Shown here: positions 54,551-62,889 of the stretch, one piece after another
Numbering within the stretch: position 1 is the stretch's first letter
Layout of the letters: each line of letters begins with the position of its first letter
Source of the DNA: Mycobacterium sp. SMC-2
GTDB lineage: Bacteria > Actinomycetota > Actinomycetes > Mycobacteriales > Mycobacteriaceae
NCBI RefSeq assembly: GCF_025263485.1
Contig: NZ_CP079863.1
Span: 4,216,001-4,280,000 of the forward strand
Length of the DNA stretch: 64,000 nt
Direction of reading: 5' to 3'
Made by a program: the position numbers and the translations under genes
Notes under the pieces: generated by a model
What the model was told of the DNA's origin: nothing
What the model saw: only the letters and a program-made list of their open reading frames with translations
Database searches by the model: none

Positions 54551-55479
54551 GCATCGCAGAGAACGTCACGCAACTGATCGGGAACACGCCGCTAGTCCGG
54601 CTGAACCGGGTAACCGAGGGCGCGGTCGCCGACGTCGTCGCCAAGCTGGAATTCTTCAACCCGGCGAACAGTGTGAAGGACCGCATCGGGGTTGCGATGC
54701 TCGATGCGGCCGAGCAGGCGGGTCTGATCAAACCCGACACCATCATCTTGGAACCCACGAGCGGGAACACCGGTATCGCCCTGGCGATGGTGTGCGCGGC
54801 GCGCGGCTATCGGTGCGTCCTGACCATGCCGGACACCATGAGCACCGAACGCCGAATGTTGTTGCGCGCGTTCGGCGCCGAGATCGTCCTGACGCCGGGC
54901 GCCGAGGGCATGGCGGGCGCTATCGCCAAGGCCGAGGAGCTGGCCAAGAACGACCAGCGGTATTTCATACCCCAGCAGTTCGAAAACCCCGCCAATCCGG
55001 AGATACACCGCAAGACGACGGCCGAGGAGGTGTGGCGAGACACCGAGGGCAAGGTCGACTTTTTCGTCGCCGGGGTCGGCACCGGGGGCACCATCACCGG
55101 TGTCGCCCAGGTCATCAAGGAACGCAAGCCATCGGTGCAGATCGTTGCCGTGGAGCCCACCGCCTCCGCGGTCATGTCCGGAGGCCAGAAGGGACCTCAC
55201 CCCATCCAGGGCATCGGCGCCGGGTTCATCCCGCCGGTCCTCGACATGGACCTGGTCGACGAAGTCATCACGGTCGGAAACGAAGAGTCGCTGGATATGG
55301 CCCGGCGGATGGCGCGGGAGGAAGGTCTGCTGGTCGGCATCTCCTCGGGCGCGGCCGTCGTGGCCGCCCTTCAGGTAGCCCGCCGGCCGGAGAACGCCGG
55401 CAAGCTCGTCGTCGTGGTGCTGCCCAGCTTCGGTGAGCGGTATCTGAGCACGCCGCTCTTCGCCGACCTGGCGGATTAG
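54547..55479 (+). CDS. cysK: O-acetylserine sulfhydrylase (cysteine synthase A)
   Basis: A 310-residue PLP enzyme. The PLP lysine is in NSVKDRIG, the Asn/Ser loop in [11 protein letters not shown], and the phosphate loop in GTGGTITG. It converts O-acetylserine and sulfide to cysteine. GAGGAAG lies 5 bp before ATG 54547. cysE starts 2 bp after its stop, so the substrate is made by the next gene. Corresponds to CysK1. Confidence 0.96.
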   Translation: MSIAENVTQLIGNTPLVRLNRVTEGAVADVVAKLEFFNPANSVKDRIGVAMLDAAEQAGLIKPDTIILEPTSGNTGIALAMVCAARGYRCVLTMPDTMSTERRMLLRAFGAEIVLTPGAEGMAGAIAKAEELAKNDQRYFIPQQFENPANPEIHRKTTAEEVWRDTEGKVDFFVAGVGTGGTITGVAQVIKERKPSVQIVAVEPTASAVMSGGQKGPHPIQGIGAGFIPPVLDMDLVDEVITVGNEESLDMARRMAREEGLLVGISSGAAVVAALQVARRPENAGKLVVVVLPSFGERYLSTPLFADLAD

Positions 55480-55481
55480 CC

Positions 55482-56168
55482 ATGCTCGCGACCATACGAC
55501 GTGACATCCGGGTGGCCAGGGAGCGTGATCCGGCCCGCCCGACCACGCTGGAGGTGATCTTCGCCTACCCGGGCGTGCACGCCATCTGGGCACACCGGAT
55601 CAACCACTGGCTCTGGCTTCGCGGTGCGCGACTGGTCGCCCGAACGCTGGCCGAACTGACCCGCATCCTGACGGGGGTCGAGGTCCACCCGGGCGCCGTC
55701 CTCGGCCCCGGGCTCTTCATCGACCACGCCACCGGCGTGGTAATCGGAGAAACGGCTGAGGTGGGCGAGGACGTCACGCTGTACCACGGGGTCACCCTCG
55801 GCGGCAGCGGCAGGGATACGGGCAAACGCCACCCGACCATCGGTGACCGGGTAGTCATCGGTGCCGGCGCAAAGGTGCTCGGCGCGATCAAAATCGGCGA
55901 CGACAGCCGGATCGGCGCCAACGCCGTCGTCGTCAAAGAGGTCCCGTCGTGCGCCGTGGTCATCGGAGTTCCCGGCCAGGTGATCAGTCGCCACGGCCGC
56001 AGCAGCCCGGACGACTCGATGATGCCAGACCTCGTCGGTGTCAGTCTCCAGTCCCTGCTCACCAGGGTCGCCAAGCTGGAAGCCGCCAACGACGGACAAC
56101 AACAAGCAGGGCGTGTCATCCGGCCACCCCAAGCCGGGGTGTGGCACGGCGAAGACTTCTCCATCTGA
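55482..56168 (+). CDS. cysE: serine O-acetyltransferase
   Basis: A 228-residue acetyltransferase with left-handed hexapeptide repeats ([39 protein letters not shown]) and the catalytic region ending [10 protein letters not shown]. It makes O-acetylserine from serine and acetyl-CoA. The last ~50 residues extend beyond the repeat fold; the terminal residue is Ile, as needed for binding CysK in a cysteine synthase complex (established for other species). Confidence 0.95.
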   Translation: MLATIRRDIRVARERDPARPTTLEVIFAYPGVHAIWAHRINHWLWLRGARLVARTLAELTRILTGVEVHPGAVLGPGLFIDHATGVVIGETAEVGEDVTLYHGVTLGGSGRDTGKRHPTIGDRVVIGAGAKVLGAIKIGDDSRIGANAVVVKEVPSCAVVIGVPGQVISRHGRSSPDDSMMPDLVGVSLQSLLTRVAKLEAANDGQQQAGRVIRPPQAGVWHGEDFSI

Positions 56169-56175
56169 GGACCAA

Positions 56176-56595
56176 TTGAGCACTCTTGTCATCGCGGGGA
56201 CGGCGCTGATCGCTGCGCTGGGAGCCGCCACCGTCGCAGGCGTGATGGTCAATCGACGCTCGGGCGTGTTGCGCGCAACGACCCCCAGCCTGCAGCGCAA
56301 CGCGGCGGAACTGGACCTGTCCGAGATGGGTCCGACCATCGTGCATTTCACGGCCCCGTGGTGCGGCCCGTGCGCATCAGTCCGTCGCGTGGTCGAGCAG
56401 GTGTGCGCCGATCTTCGCGACGTGTCGCATCTCGAGATCGACATTGACTCCCACCCCGCGGCCGCCAAACAGCTTTCGGTGTTGTCACTGCCGACCACGT
56501 TCATCTTCGACGCCGACGGCCGGCAGCGATACCGCAGCGCGGGCGTGCCCAAGGCTGCCGACTTGCGACAAGCGCTGCAACCTCTGCTGGCTTAG
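56176..56595 (+). CDS. membrane-anchored thioredoxin-like protein
   Basis: A 139-residue protein with an N-terminal membrane helix (LVIAGTALIAALGAATVAGV) and a thioredoxin domain with active site WCGPC. The cis-Pro is in LSLPTTFIF. TTG 56176 is chosen: GAGGA lies just upstream, and the gap to cysE is 7 bp, so it is the third gene of the cys operon. A longer in-frame reading into cysE is rejected. It may supply reductant to sulfur assimilation or wall proteins (inference). Confidence 0.85.
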   Translation: MSTLVIAGTALIAALGAATVAGVMVNRRSGVLRATTPSLQRNAAELDLSEMGPTIVHFTAPWCGPCASVRRVVEQVCADLRDVSHLEIDIDSHPAAAKQLSVLSLPTTFIFDADGRQRYRSAGVPKAADLRQALQPLLA

Positions 56596-56691
56596 ACCGG
56601 CCGTGCCGGCGCTTCAAACGCTCTTCGACATGCGTTCGACGCGATCGACGCTACCGTGGCGTAGAGGGCCAAGTTACGGACGGAGATTGCG

Positions 56692-58338
56692 ATGTACGAC
56701 GCACACGCGCCGCGGATCCCTCCGGCACTGGCCGCGCCCAGCCTCAACCGGGGAGTCGGCTTCACGCACGAGCAGCGGCGGCAGCTGGGGCTGACCGGAC
56801 GGCTCCCGTCCGCCGTGCTCACGCTGGATCAACAAGCCGACCGGGTGTGGCATCAATTGCAAAGCCTGGCAACGGATCTGGGCCGCAATCTGCTGTTGGA
56901 GCAGCTGCACTACCGCCACGAGCTGCTCTACTACAAGGTGTTGGAGGACCATCTGCCCGAACTGATGCCGGTGGTGTACACACCCACCGTCGGGGAGGCC
57001 ATCCAACGGTTCTCCGACGAATACCGCGGACAGCGCGGGCTTTTCCTGAGCATCGACGAGCCCGACGAAATCGAGGCGGCCTTCGCGACTTTCGGGCTGG
57101 AGCCGGACGACGTCGACCTGATCGTGTGCACCGACGCCGAAGCGATCCTGGGCATCGGCGACTGGGGTGTGGGCGGCATCCAGATCGCCGTGGGCAAGTT
57201 GGCGCTCTACACCGCCGGCGGCGGCATCGATCCCCGCCGCTGCATCGCGGTCTCCCTGGACGTCGGCACCAATAACGAACAACTGCTGCAGGATCCGTTC
57301 TACTTGGGCAACCGACACGCCCGGCGCGTCGGCGCGGAGTACGACGACTTCGTCAACCGCTACATCGAGACCGCCCACCGGCTGTTTCCGAAGGCGATCC
57401 TGCATTTCGAGGACTTCGGGCCGCTGAACGCGCGCCGGATCCTGCAGGCGTACGGCGAGAAGTACTGCGTGTTCAACGACGACGTCCAGGGAACCGGCGC
57501 AGTGGTCGTCGCGGCCGTGTACGGCGGATGCCGTATCACCGGCGTGCCGATGCGCGACCAAAGGGTAGTCGTCTTCGGTGCCGGGACCGCCGGGATCGGG
57601 GTGGCCGATCAGATTCGCGACGCGATGGTGTCCGACGGCGCCACCCTCGAGCAGGCCACGGCCCAGATCTGGCCGATCGACAAGCAGGGCCTGCTGTTCG
57701 ACGACATGGCGGACCTGCGCGATTTCCAGGTGCCCTACGCCAAGAACCGCGCCCAGCTGGGCGTGGGAGTGGGGGACCGGGTGGGGTTGGTGGATGCCAT
57801 CAAGCTCGCCTCCCCGACCACCCTGGTGGGCTTCTCGACCGTGTTCGGCGCGTTCACCGAGAAGGCCGTGCAGGCCATGACCGCGTCCTGCGAGCACCCG
57901 ATGATTTTCCCGCTGTCCAACCCCACCTCACGCATGGAAGCCGTGCCGGCCGACGTGCTGCAGTGGTCCGACGGCAAGGCGCTGATCACCACCGGCACCC
58001 CCGTCGCGCCGATCGAGTACGACGGCACCACCTACACCATCGGCCAGGCCAACAACGTGCTGGTGTTCCCCGGGATCGGGCTGGGCGTCATCGTCGCCGG
58101 GGCCCGGCTGCTGACCAAGGGGATGCTGCAGGCGGCGGCGAAAGCCCTTGTGCGGCAAGCCAGCGCGTCAGCTCGCGGCGATTCGCTGCTACCGGATGTC
58201 AAGGAGTTGCGCACCATCTCGACGGCCGTTGCCGAAGCCGTCTATCACGCCGCCGTCGCCGACGGGGTGGCCACCCGGACGCATGCCGATCCCCGGCGAG
58301 CCGTCCTCGACACCGTGTGGACCCCGGTGTACGACTAG
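56692..58338 (+). CDS. mez: NAD-dependent malic enzyme / malate oxidoreductase
   Basis: A 548-residue malic enzyme of the large type. Features: YTPTVGEAIQRFS, IVCTDAEAILGIGDWGVGG, FEDFGPLNARRIL, FNDDVQGTGAVVVAA, and the nucleotide loop VFGAGTAGIGVA. It oxidatively decarboxylates malate to pyruvate. The gene stands alone and matches Rv2332. Its order relative to cysK-cysE is reversed from that in M. tuberculosis (from memory). Confidence 0.94.
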   Translation: MYDAHAPRIPPALAAPSLNRGVGFTHEQRRQLGLTGRLPSAVLTLDQQADRVWHQLQSLATDLGRNLLLEQLHYRHELLYYKVLEDHLPELMPVVYTPTVGEAIQRFSDEYRGQRGLFLSIDEPDEIEAAFATFGLEPDDVDLIVCTDAEAILGIGDWGVGGIQIAVGKLALYTAGGGIDPRRCIAVSLDVGTNNEQLLQDPFYLGNRHARRVGAEYDDFVNRYIETAHRLFPKAILHFEDFGPLNARRILQAYGEKYCVFNDDVQGTGAVVVAAVYGGCRITGVPMRDQRVVVFGAGTAGIGVADQIRDAMVSDGATLEQATAQIWPIDKQGLLFDDMADLRDFQVPYAKNRAQLGVGVGDRVGLVDAIKLASPTTLVGFSTVFGAFTEKAVQAMTASCEHPMIFPLSNPTSRMEAVPADVLQWSDGKALITTGTPVAPIEYDGTTYTIGQANNVLVFPGIGLGVIVAGARLLTKGMLQAAAKALVRQASASARGDSLLPDVKELRTISTAVAEAVYHAAVADGVATRTHADPRRAVLDTVWTPVYD

Positions 58339-58346
58339 CGGCCTTG

Positions 58347-58419
58347 CTCCCCCGCCTGGACTCGAACCAGGAACCTATCGGTTAACAGCCGAACGCTCTG
58401 CCAATTGAGCTACGGGGGA
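58347..58419 (-). tRNA. tRNA-Asn (anticodon GTT)
   Basis: A 73-nt cloverleaf on the minus strand: acceptor TCCCCCG/CGGGGGA, D arm GCTC...GAGC, anticodon stem TTCGG/CCGAT with loop CTGTTAA, and T arm CCTGG-TTCGAGT-CCAGG. Discriminator G; CCA not encoded. It lies 8 bp after the mez stop. Confidence 0.95.
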
Positions 58420-58583
58420 TCAACACGATCGCGGGACGACTCTAGCGTATTGGCGTAACCGCACCCAACTGGACAGGGACCGTTCCCGCGTCGCCTCTGA
58501 CTGGTGGGCCGGGACGGATCGGGCGCGCACGCACCGGGCCGGGTGAGGCAGGATGGAACGGGTCGATAGTCGGGAGGAACGCT

Positions 58584-58862
58584 TTGATCCGGTATGTCGT
58601 GGTGCTGGGACTGGGTTACGTGCTGGGCTCGAGGGCCGGCCGTCGCCGATACGAGCAGATCGTCGGCACGTATCGCGCCCTGACCAGCAGCCCCGTGGCC
58701 AAGTCGATGATCGAGGGGGGGCGCCGCAAGGTCGCGAACCGGATCTCCCCGGACACCGGGTTCGTGACCGTCGCCGAGATCGACGACCAGACGGCCGTCA
58801 TGGAGCGTGGCGCCGAGCGGCCCGCCGACGAGGCCCTCACATCGTCAGATCGTCGCCGCTAG
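58584..58862 (+). CDS. small conserved mycobacterial protein (Rv2342-like)
   Basis: A 92-residue protein beginning IRYVVVLGLGYVLGSRAGRRRYEQI, a short membrane-proximal helix with Gly-x3-Gly spacing followed by basic residues. The start is TTG 58584 with GGAGGAACG upstream. Its 3' end overlaps dnaG tail to tail by 26 bp. Function unknown; it matches Rv2342 in position. Confidence 0.75.
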   Translation: MIRYVVVLGLGYVLGSRAGRRRYEQIVGTYRALTSSPVAKSMIEGGRRKVANRISPDTGFVTVAEIDDQTAVMERGAERPADEALTSSDRRR

Positions 58863-60819
58863 CCTGTTCCAGCAGGCTGCGCCGGTAGGCCTCCATCGCG
58901 ACCAGGTCGCCGAACAGCGCGTGGTACTCGTCGCCCTGTTCGATCGGCGACATGCGCTGCAGCTTGGACTTCACCTCGGCGATCTGGCGGCCCATCCACA
59001 CCTCCTGCAACCGGGCCAGCACGCCGGCGATGTAGCGCGGCAGCTTTTCGTCGTCCACCTGGACGGCCTCCACACCGAGCTCGCTGACCAGCCCCGCGGT
59101 CAGGTCCGAGCCGGCCCGCTGGCGCACCGCATCGATCCATTGCGCCCCGGTGATGCCGCTCGACGTCCCGCCGGCCGCCTCGATGGCCTTGCGCACGGCG
59201 GCGTAACCGGGATGGGTGAAGCTTTCGACGGTCAGCGTGTCGAAGACCGGGCCGGCCAGCGCCGGGTACTGCAACGCTGACTTGAGCGCCTCCCGCTGGG
59301 GCCACAGCATCGGGTCCCGCGGGTCGGGGCGGGTGGAGGCGGATTGGGCCGGGGCCGCCGCACGGGGCTGCTGGGCGGGGCGGCGGGCGGCATCCGGACC
59401 GGAACGCGACGGGGCCGGCGACTTCTTGGCCCGGCTGCGCACCCGGTCGATGACCTGTGCCACGTCGTCCCACCCGACCCACCCGGCGAGCTGGCGGGCG
59501 TACTCGTCGCGCAGCGTGGGATCTTTGATCTGGCTCACCATCGGCACACAGCGGCGCAGCGCCGCGACCCTGCCCTCGGCGCTGTCCAGGTCCATCTCGC
59601 CGATCGCGGTGCGGATCGCGAACTCGAATAACGGGGTGCGCCGCGCCACCAGGTCGCGCAGCGCGCCGTCGCCGGACTTCAGCCGAAGATCGCAGGGATC
59701 CATGCCGTCCGGGGCCACCGCGACGAAGGACTGCCCCGCCAGATTCTGCTCGCCGCCGAAGGCCTTGAGCGCGGCCGCGCGCCCCGCCGCATCACCGTCG
59801 AAAACGTAGATCAGCTCGCCGCGGAAGAAACTGTCGTCCATCATCAGCCGGCGCAGCATCGCCAGATGCTCGTCGCCGAACGCGGTGCCGCACGACGCCA
59901 CCGCGGTGGTGACCCCGGCCAGATGCATCGCCATCACGTCGGTGTAGCCCTCGACGACGACGGCCTGATGCCCCTTCGCGATGTCGCGTTTGGCCAGATC
60001 GATGCCGAACATCACCGACGATTTCATGTACAGCAGCGTCTCGGGCGTGTTGATGTACTTGGCTTCCATCGGATCGTCGTCGAACAGCCGGCGGGCGCCG
60101 AACCCGATCACCTCGCCCGCGGCGGTGCGGATGGGCCACAGCAGCCGCCGGTGAAACCGGTCGATCGGGCCGCGACGCCCCTGCCGCGACAGGCCGGCCG
60201 CTTCCAGCTCCTTGAACTCGAAACCCTTGCGCACCAGATGTTTTGTCAGCGAATCCCATCCCGACGGCGCGAAGCCGCAGCCGAAGCGGCGGGCCGCCTC
60301 GGCGTCGAAATTCCGTTCCGTCAGGTACTGGCGGGCCGGCGCGGCCTCGTCGGATTCCAGCGCCGCCGCGTAGAACTCCGCCGCGGCGGCGTTGGCCGCG
60401 ACCAGCCGGCTGCGGCTCCCCCGATCGCGCTGCACGCTGGTCGCCGGCCCTGTGTAGCTGATGGTGTGGCCGATCCGGTCGGCGAGCAGCTCGACGGCCT
60501 CCACGAAGGTGACGTGTTCGATCTTCTGAATGAACGCGTAGACGTCGCCGCCCTCCCCGCAGCCGAAGCAATGGAAGTGTCCGTGGTTGGGGCGAACGTG
60601 GAACGACGGCGACTTCTCGTCGTGAAACGGGCACAGCCCCTTGAGGGAATCGGCACCGGCGCGCCGCAATTGGACGTAGTCGCCGATGACTTCGTCGATG
60701 CGGACCCGCTCGCGGATGGCGGCGATGTCACGATCGGGAATCCGGCCCCGGCCCCTGGGCCGGGCGTCATCCTCCCCCGCGCGCGGGTGGTGCCCCCACG
60801 AACCTGCCGGGCTGGACAT
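58837..60819 (-). CDS. dnaG: DNA primase
   Basis: A 660-residue primase. The zinc finger is CPFHDEKSPSFHV...HCFGCGEGG near the N-terminus, the TOPRIM acidic sites are VVVEGYTDV and YVFDGDAAG, and the C-terminal ~130 residues form the helicase-binding domain. The N-terminus (MSSPAGSWGHH...) is ~25 residues longer than the M. tuberculosis enzyme, whose chain begins near GRISDRDIAAIRE (from memory); no other start codon is available closer in. Transcribed away from sodC-like and dgt on the same strand. Confidence 0.95.
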   Translation of the reverse strand: MSSPAGSWGHHPRAGEDDARPRGRGRIPDRDIAAIRERVRIDEVIGDYVQLRRAGADSLKGLCPFHDEKSPSFHVRPNHGHFHCFGCGEGGDVYAFIQKIEHVTFVEAVELLADRIGHTISYTGPATSVQRDRGSRSRLVAANAAAAEFYAAALESDEAAPARQYLTERNFDAEAARRFGCGFAPSGWDSLTKHLVRKGFEFKELEAAGLSRQGRRGPIDRFHRRLLWPIRTAAGEVIGFGARRLFDDDPMEAKYINTPETLLYMKSSVMFGIDLAKRDIAKGHQAVVVEGYTDVMAMHLAGVTTAVASCGTAFGDEHLAMLRRLMMDDSFFRGELIYVFDGDAAGRAAALKAFGGEQNLAGQSFVAVAPDGMDPCDLRLKSGDGALRDLVARRTPLFEFAIRTAIGEMDLDSAEGRVAALRRCVPMVSQIKDPTLRDEYARQLAGWVGWDDVAQVIDRVRSRAKKSPAPSRSGPDAARRPAQQPRAAAPAQSASTRPDPRDPMLWPQREALKSALQYPALAGPVFDTLTVESFTHPGYAAVRKAIEAAGGTSSGITGAQWIDAVRQRAGSDLTAGLVSELGVEAVQVDDEKLPRYIAGVLARLQEVWMGRQIAEVKSKLQRMSPIEQGDEYHALFGDLVAMEAYRRSLLEQASGDDLTM

Positions 60820-60849
60820 CGGCTCAGTCTAGAGCGCCGAGCCGGCCGG

Positions 60850-61458
60850 CTATCCGGTTCCGATGACGCCGCATGCCACCCGTTCCATCGCGCGGTCGCT
60901 GTATTCGGCGCCGTGCAACATCAACGCTTTGCCACCGTCCGCCAGCAGCACGTCCCTGGTGAGCGCATCGGTGGTCGTCACCAGGTAGCCCGAGCCGTCC
61001 TGACGTACCTCAAGCGATGTCAGGTCGCCGGTTTCGGGCTTTCCGGTGTGGCCGGGCGCGTTGTAATGCCCCCCGGCGGACAGGAAGTTGCCGGGTGCAC
61101 CGCCGGTCGGGGCGACGGAGTTGGGCTCGCATTTGCCGATCTCGTGCACGTGCATGCCGTGGAAGCCGGGCGTCAGGATGCCGGGGGTGACCGTCTTGAC
61201 GGTGACGGTGACGTAGCCCTCGGTGAAATCGAAGGTCGCCGTGGCCACCGGCCGCCCGTCGGGCGCCTTCAACTGCGCCGTGAGCGAGTTGCCATTGGGC
61301 GGCGGGGTCGTCGACTCACCCGAAGACGCCGGCGGGGCGCTCTTGACCGGAGGGGTGGTCCCGGGCTGGGTGCTCGCATGCTGAGGCGAGCTGCAGGCGG
61401 TCATGGCGACGACGGGAAGCCCCACCGCGAGGGTGGCGATACCGCTGAATTTGGTCAT
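60850..61458 (-). CDS. Cu/Zn superoxide dismutase-like lipoprotein
   Basis: A 202-residue exported protein with lipobox-like VAMTACSS and a Pro/Ser-rich spacer. The SOD domain keeps Cu ligands HVHEIGKC and GGHYNAPGH and the C-terminal RVACGVIG, with the two Cys for the disulfide. A fourth Cu His is in LMLHGAEYSD. The segment between that His and the last Cys is much shorter than in M. tuberculosis SodC (Rv0432), so the electrostatic loop is reduced. It may be a secreted superoxide scavenger or a copper-binding relative. Confidence 0.82.
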   Translation of the reverse strand: MTKFSGIATLAVGLPVVAMTACSSPQHASTQPGTTPPVKSAPPASSGESTTPPPNGNSLTAQLKAPDGRPVATATFDFTEGYVTVTVKTVTPGILTPGFHGMHVHEIGKCEPNSVAPTGGAPGNFLSAGGHYNAPGHTGKPETGDLTSLEVRQDGSGYLVTTTDALTRDVLLADGGKALMLHGAEYSDRAMERVACGVIGTG

Positions 61459-61522
61459 GACGGGCAGCCTATCCCGCGACGACGACGGGACCGCGCTGGG
61501 ATGACGTGCGGCCGAGCCGCTC

Positions 61523-62800
61523 CTAGCCGCCGGCCTGGCGCGCGTCGATGCGTTCCAGCCGGCCCTCGGTGTATGACGCGATCTGATCGACGATGACCCG
61601 TAACCGGGCGCGGTCGTCGACCGCGGTGGTGAAGGCCGCGGCGAAAACGGGGTCGAGCGTCTGGGGCGCTCCGGAATACAGCCAGTGCGCCACCCGGTGG
61701 ATTCGTTCGCGCTGCCGCGCTTGGGAATCGAGATGCCGCGGATCGGACATGATGAACTGCAGCGCCAGGATTTTCAGCAGCGCGACCTCGGCGCGCACCA
61801 GATCGGGCACCAGCAACTCGGCCCGGTAGCGTACCAGCGGCCCGGGACCGGCCGCGGCGCACGTGGTGGCAATGGCGGCCGAGGCGAACCTGCCGACCAA
61901 TTCACTGGTGAGCCGCTTGAGCGCGACCGACGCCGCCAACGTGGCGTCGAACTTGCCGACCGCGGCGACCACCGGCAGTCCCGAGAGCCGCGCCGCGGCC
62001 GCCATGAAGTCGTCGGCGCTGACCCGCGAGAATTCGCTCGCACCCAGTTTGGCAAGCGCGGCCGCCTCGTCGTCGTCGGCGAGCACGCGCAGGTCGATGC
62101 GCTGGGAGACGACGCCGTCCTCGACGTCGTGGACCGAATAGGCGATATCGTCGGCCCAATCCATCACCTGCGCCTCCAGGCACATCCGGCCCTCCGGCGC
62201 GCCGGCGCGAACCCAGGCCGCCGGCTCGCGGTCCTCGTCGTAAAACCCGAACTTTCTTCGCCCTTCCCCAAGGCCCCTGCCGCGGTACCACGGATACTTG
62301 ATGACCGCGTCCAGGGACGCGCGGGTCAGGTTCAGCCCTGCGCTATTACCTTGTTCGTCAAGCACTTTGGGCTCGAGGCTGGTCAGGATGCGGAAGTTCT
62401 GTGCGTTCCCTTCGAAACCGCCATAGTTCGCGGCGACCTCATCGAGGGCGCGCTCGCCGTTGTGCCCGTAGGGCGGGTGGCCTATGTCGTGGGCCAGGCC
62501 GGCCAGCTCCACCAGGTCGAGGTCGCAGCTCAAGCCGACCGCCATCCCCCGCCCGATCTGGGCGACCTCCAGCGAGTGCGTCAACCTGGTGCGCGGTGTG
62601 TCCCCTTCGCGGGGCCCGACAACCTGGGTCTTGTCGGCCAGCCGGCGCAGCGCGGCGCTGTGCAGCACCCGTGCCCGGTCCCGGGCGAAGTCGGTGCGAT
62701 GCTGGCCTTCGGTCCCCGGCAAACTCGCAGTCTTCGGCGCTTCGTGTACCCGCCGTTGGCGGTCGAAGTCGTCATAAGGGTCTTGCCGATTCGTGGTCAC
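61523..62800 (-). CDS. dgt: deoxyguanosinetriphosphate triphosphohydrolase-like protein
   Basis: A 425-residue HD-domain hydrolase. The HD motif is seen as HSLEVAQIG and [15 protein letters not shown], and [12 protein letters not shown] and [15 protein letters not shown] are typical of Dgt. It cleaves dNTPs to nucleoside and triphosphate. GTG 62800 is chosen by similarity of the start ([14 protein letters not shown]) to the M. tuberculosis protein; a longer frame to 62866 exists. Confidence 0.93.
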   Translation of the reverse strand: MTTNRQDPYDDFDRQRRVHEAPKTASLPGTEGQHRTDFARDRARVLHSAALRRLADKTQVVGPREGDTPRTRLTHSLEVAQIGRGMAVGLSCDLDLVELAGLAHDIGHPPYGHNGERALDEVAANYGGFEGNAQNFRILTSLEPKVLDEQGNSAGLNLTRASLDAVIKYPWYRGRGLGEGRRKFGFYDEDREPAAWVRAGAPEGRMCLEAQVMDWADDIAYSVHDVEDGVVSQRIDLRVLADDDEAAALAKLGASEFSRVSADDFMAAAARLSGLPVVAAVGKFDATLAASVALKRLTSELVGRFASAAIATTCAAAGPGPLVRYRAELLVPDLVRAEVALLKILALQFIMSDPRHLDSQARQRERIHRVAHWLYSGAPQTLDPVFAAAFTTAVDDRARLRVIVDQIASYTEGRLERIDARQAGG

Positions 62801-62889
62801 CGCAGCACAGTCTGCCAGGGAATGCCGGGCGAGGGACCGCTCCGCCGCACGCCCATTTGCCCGCATCGTGGCCGGGCTAAATTGGCGTC

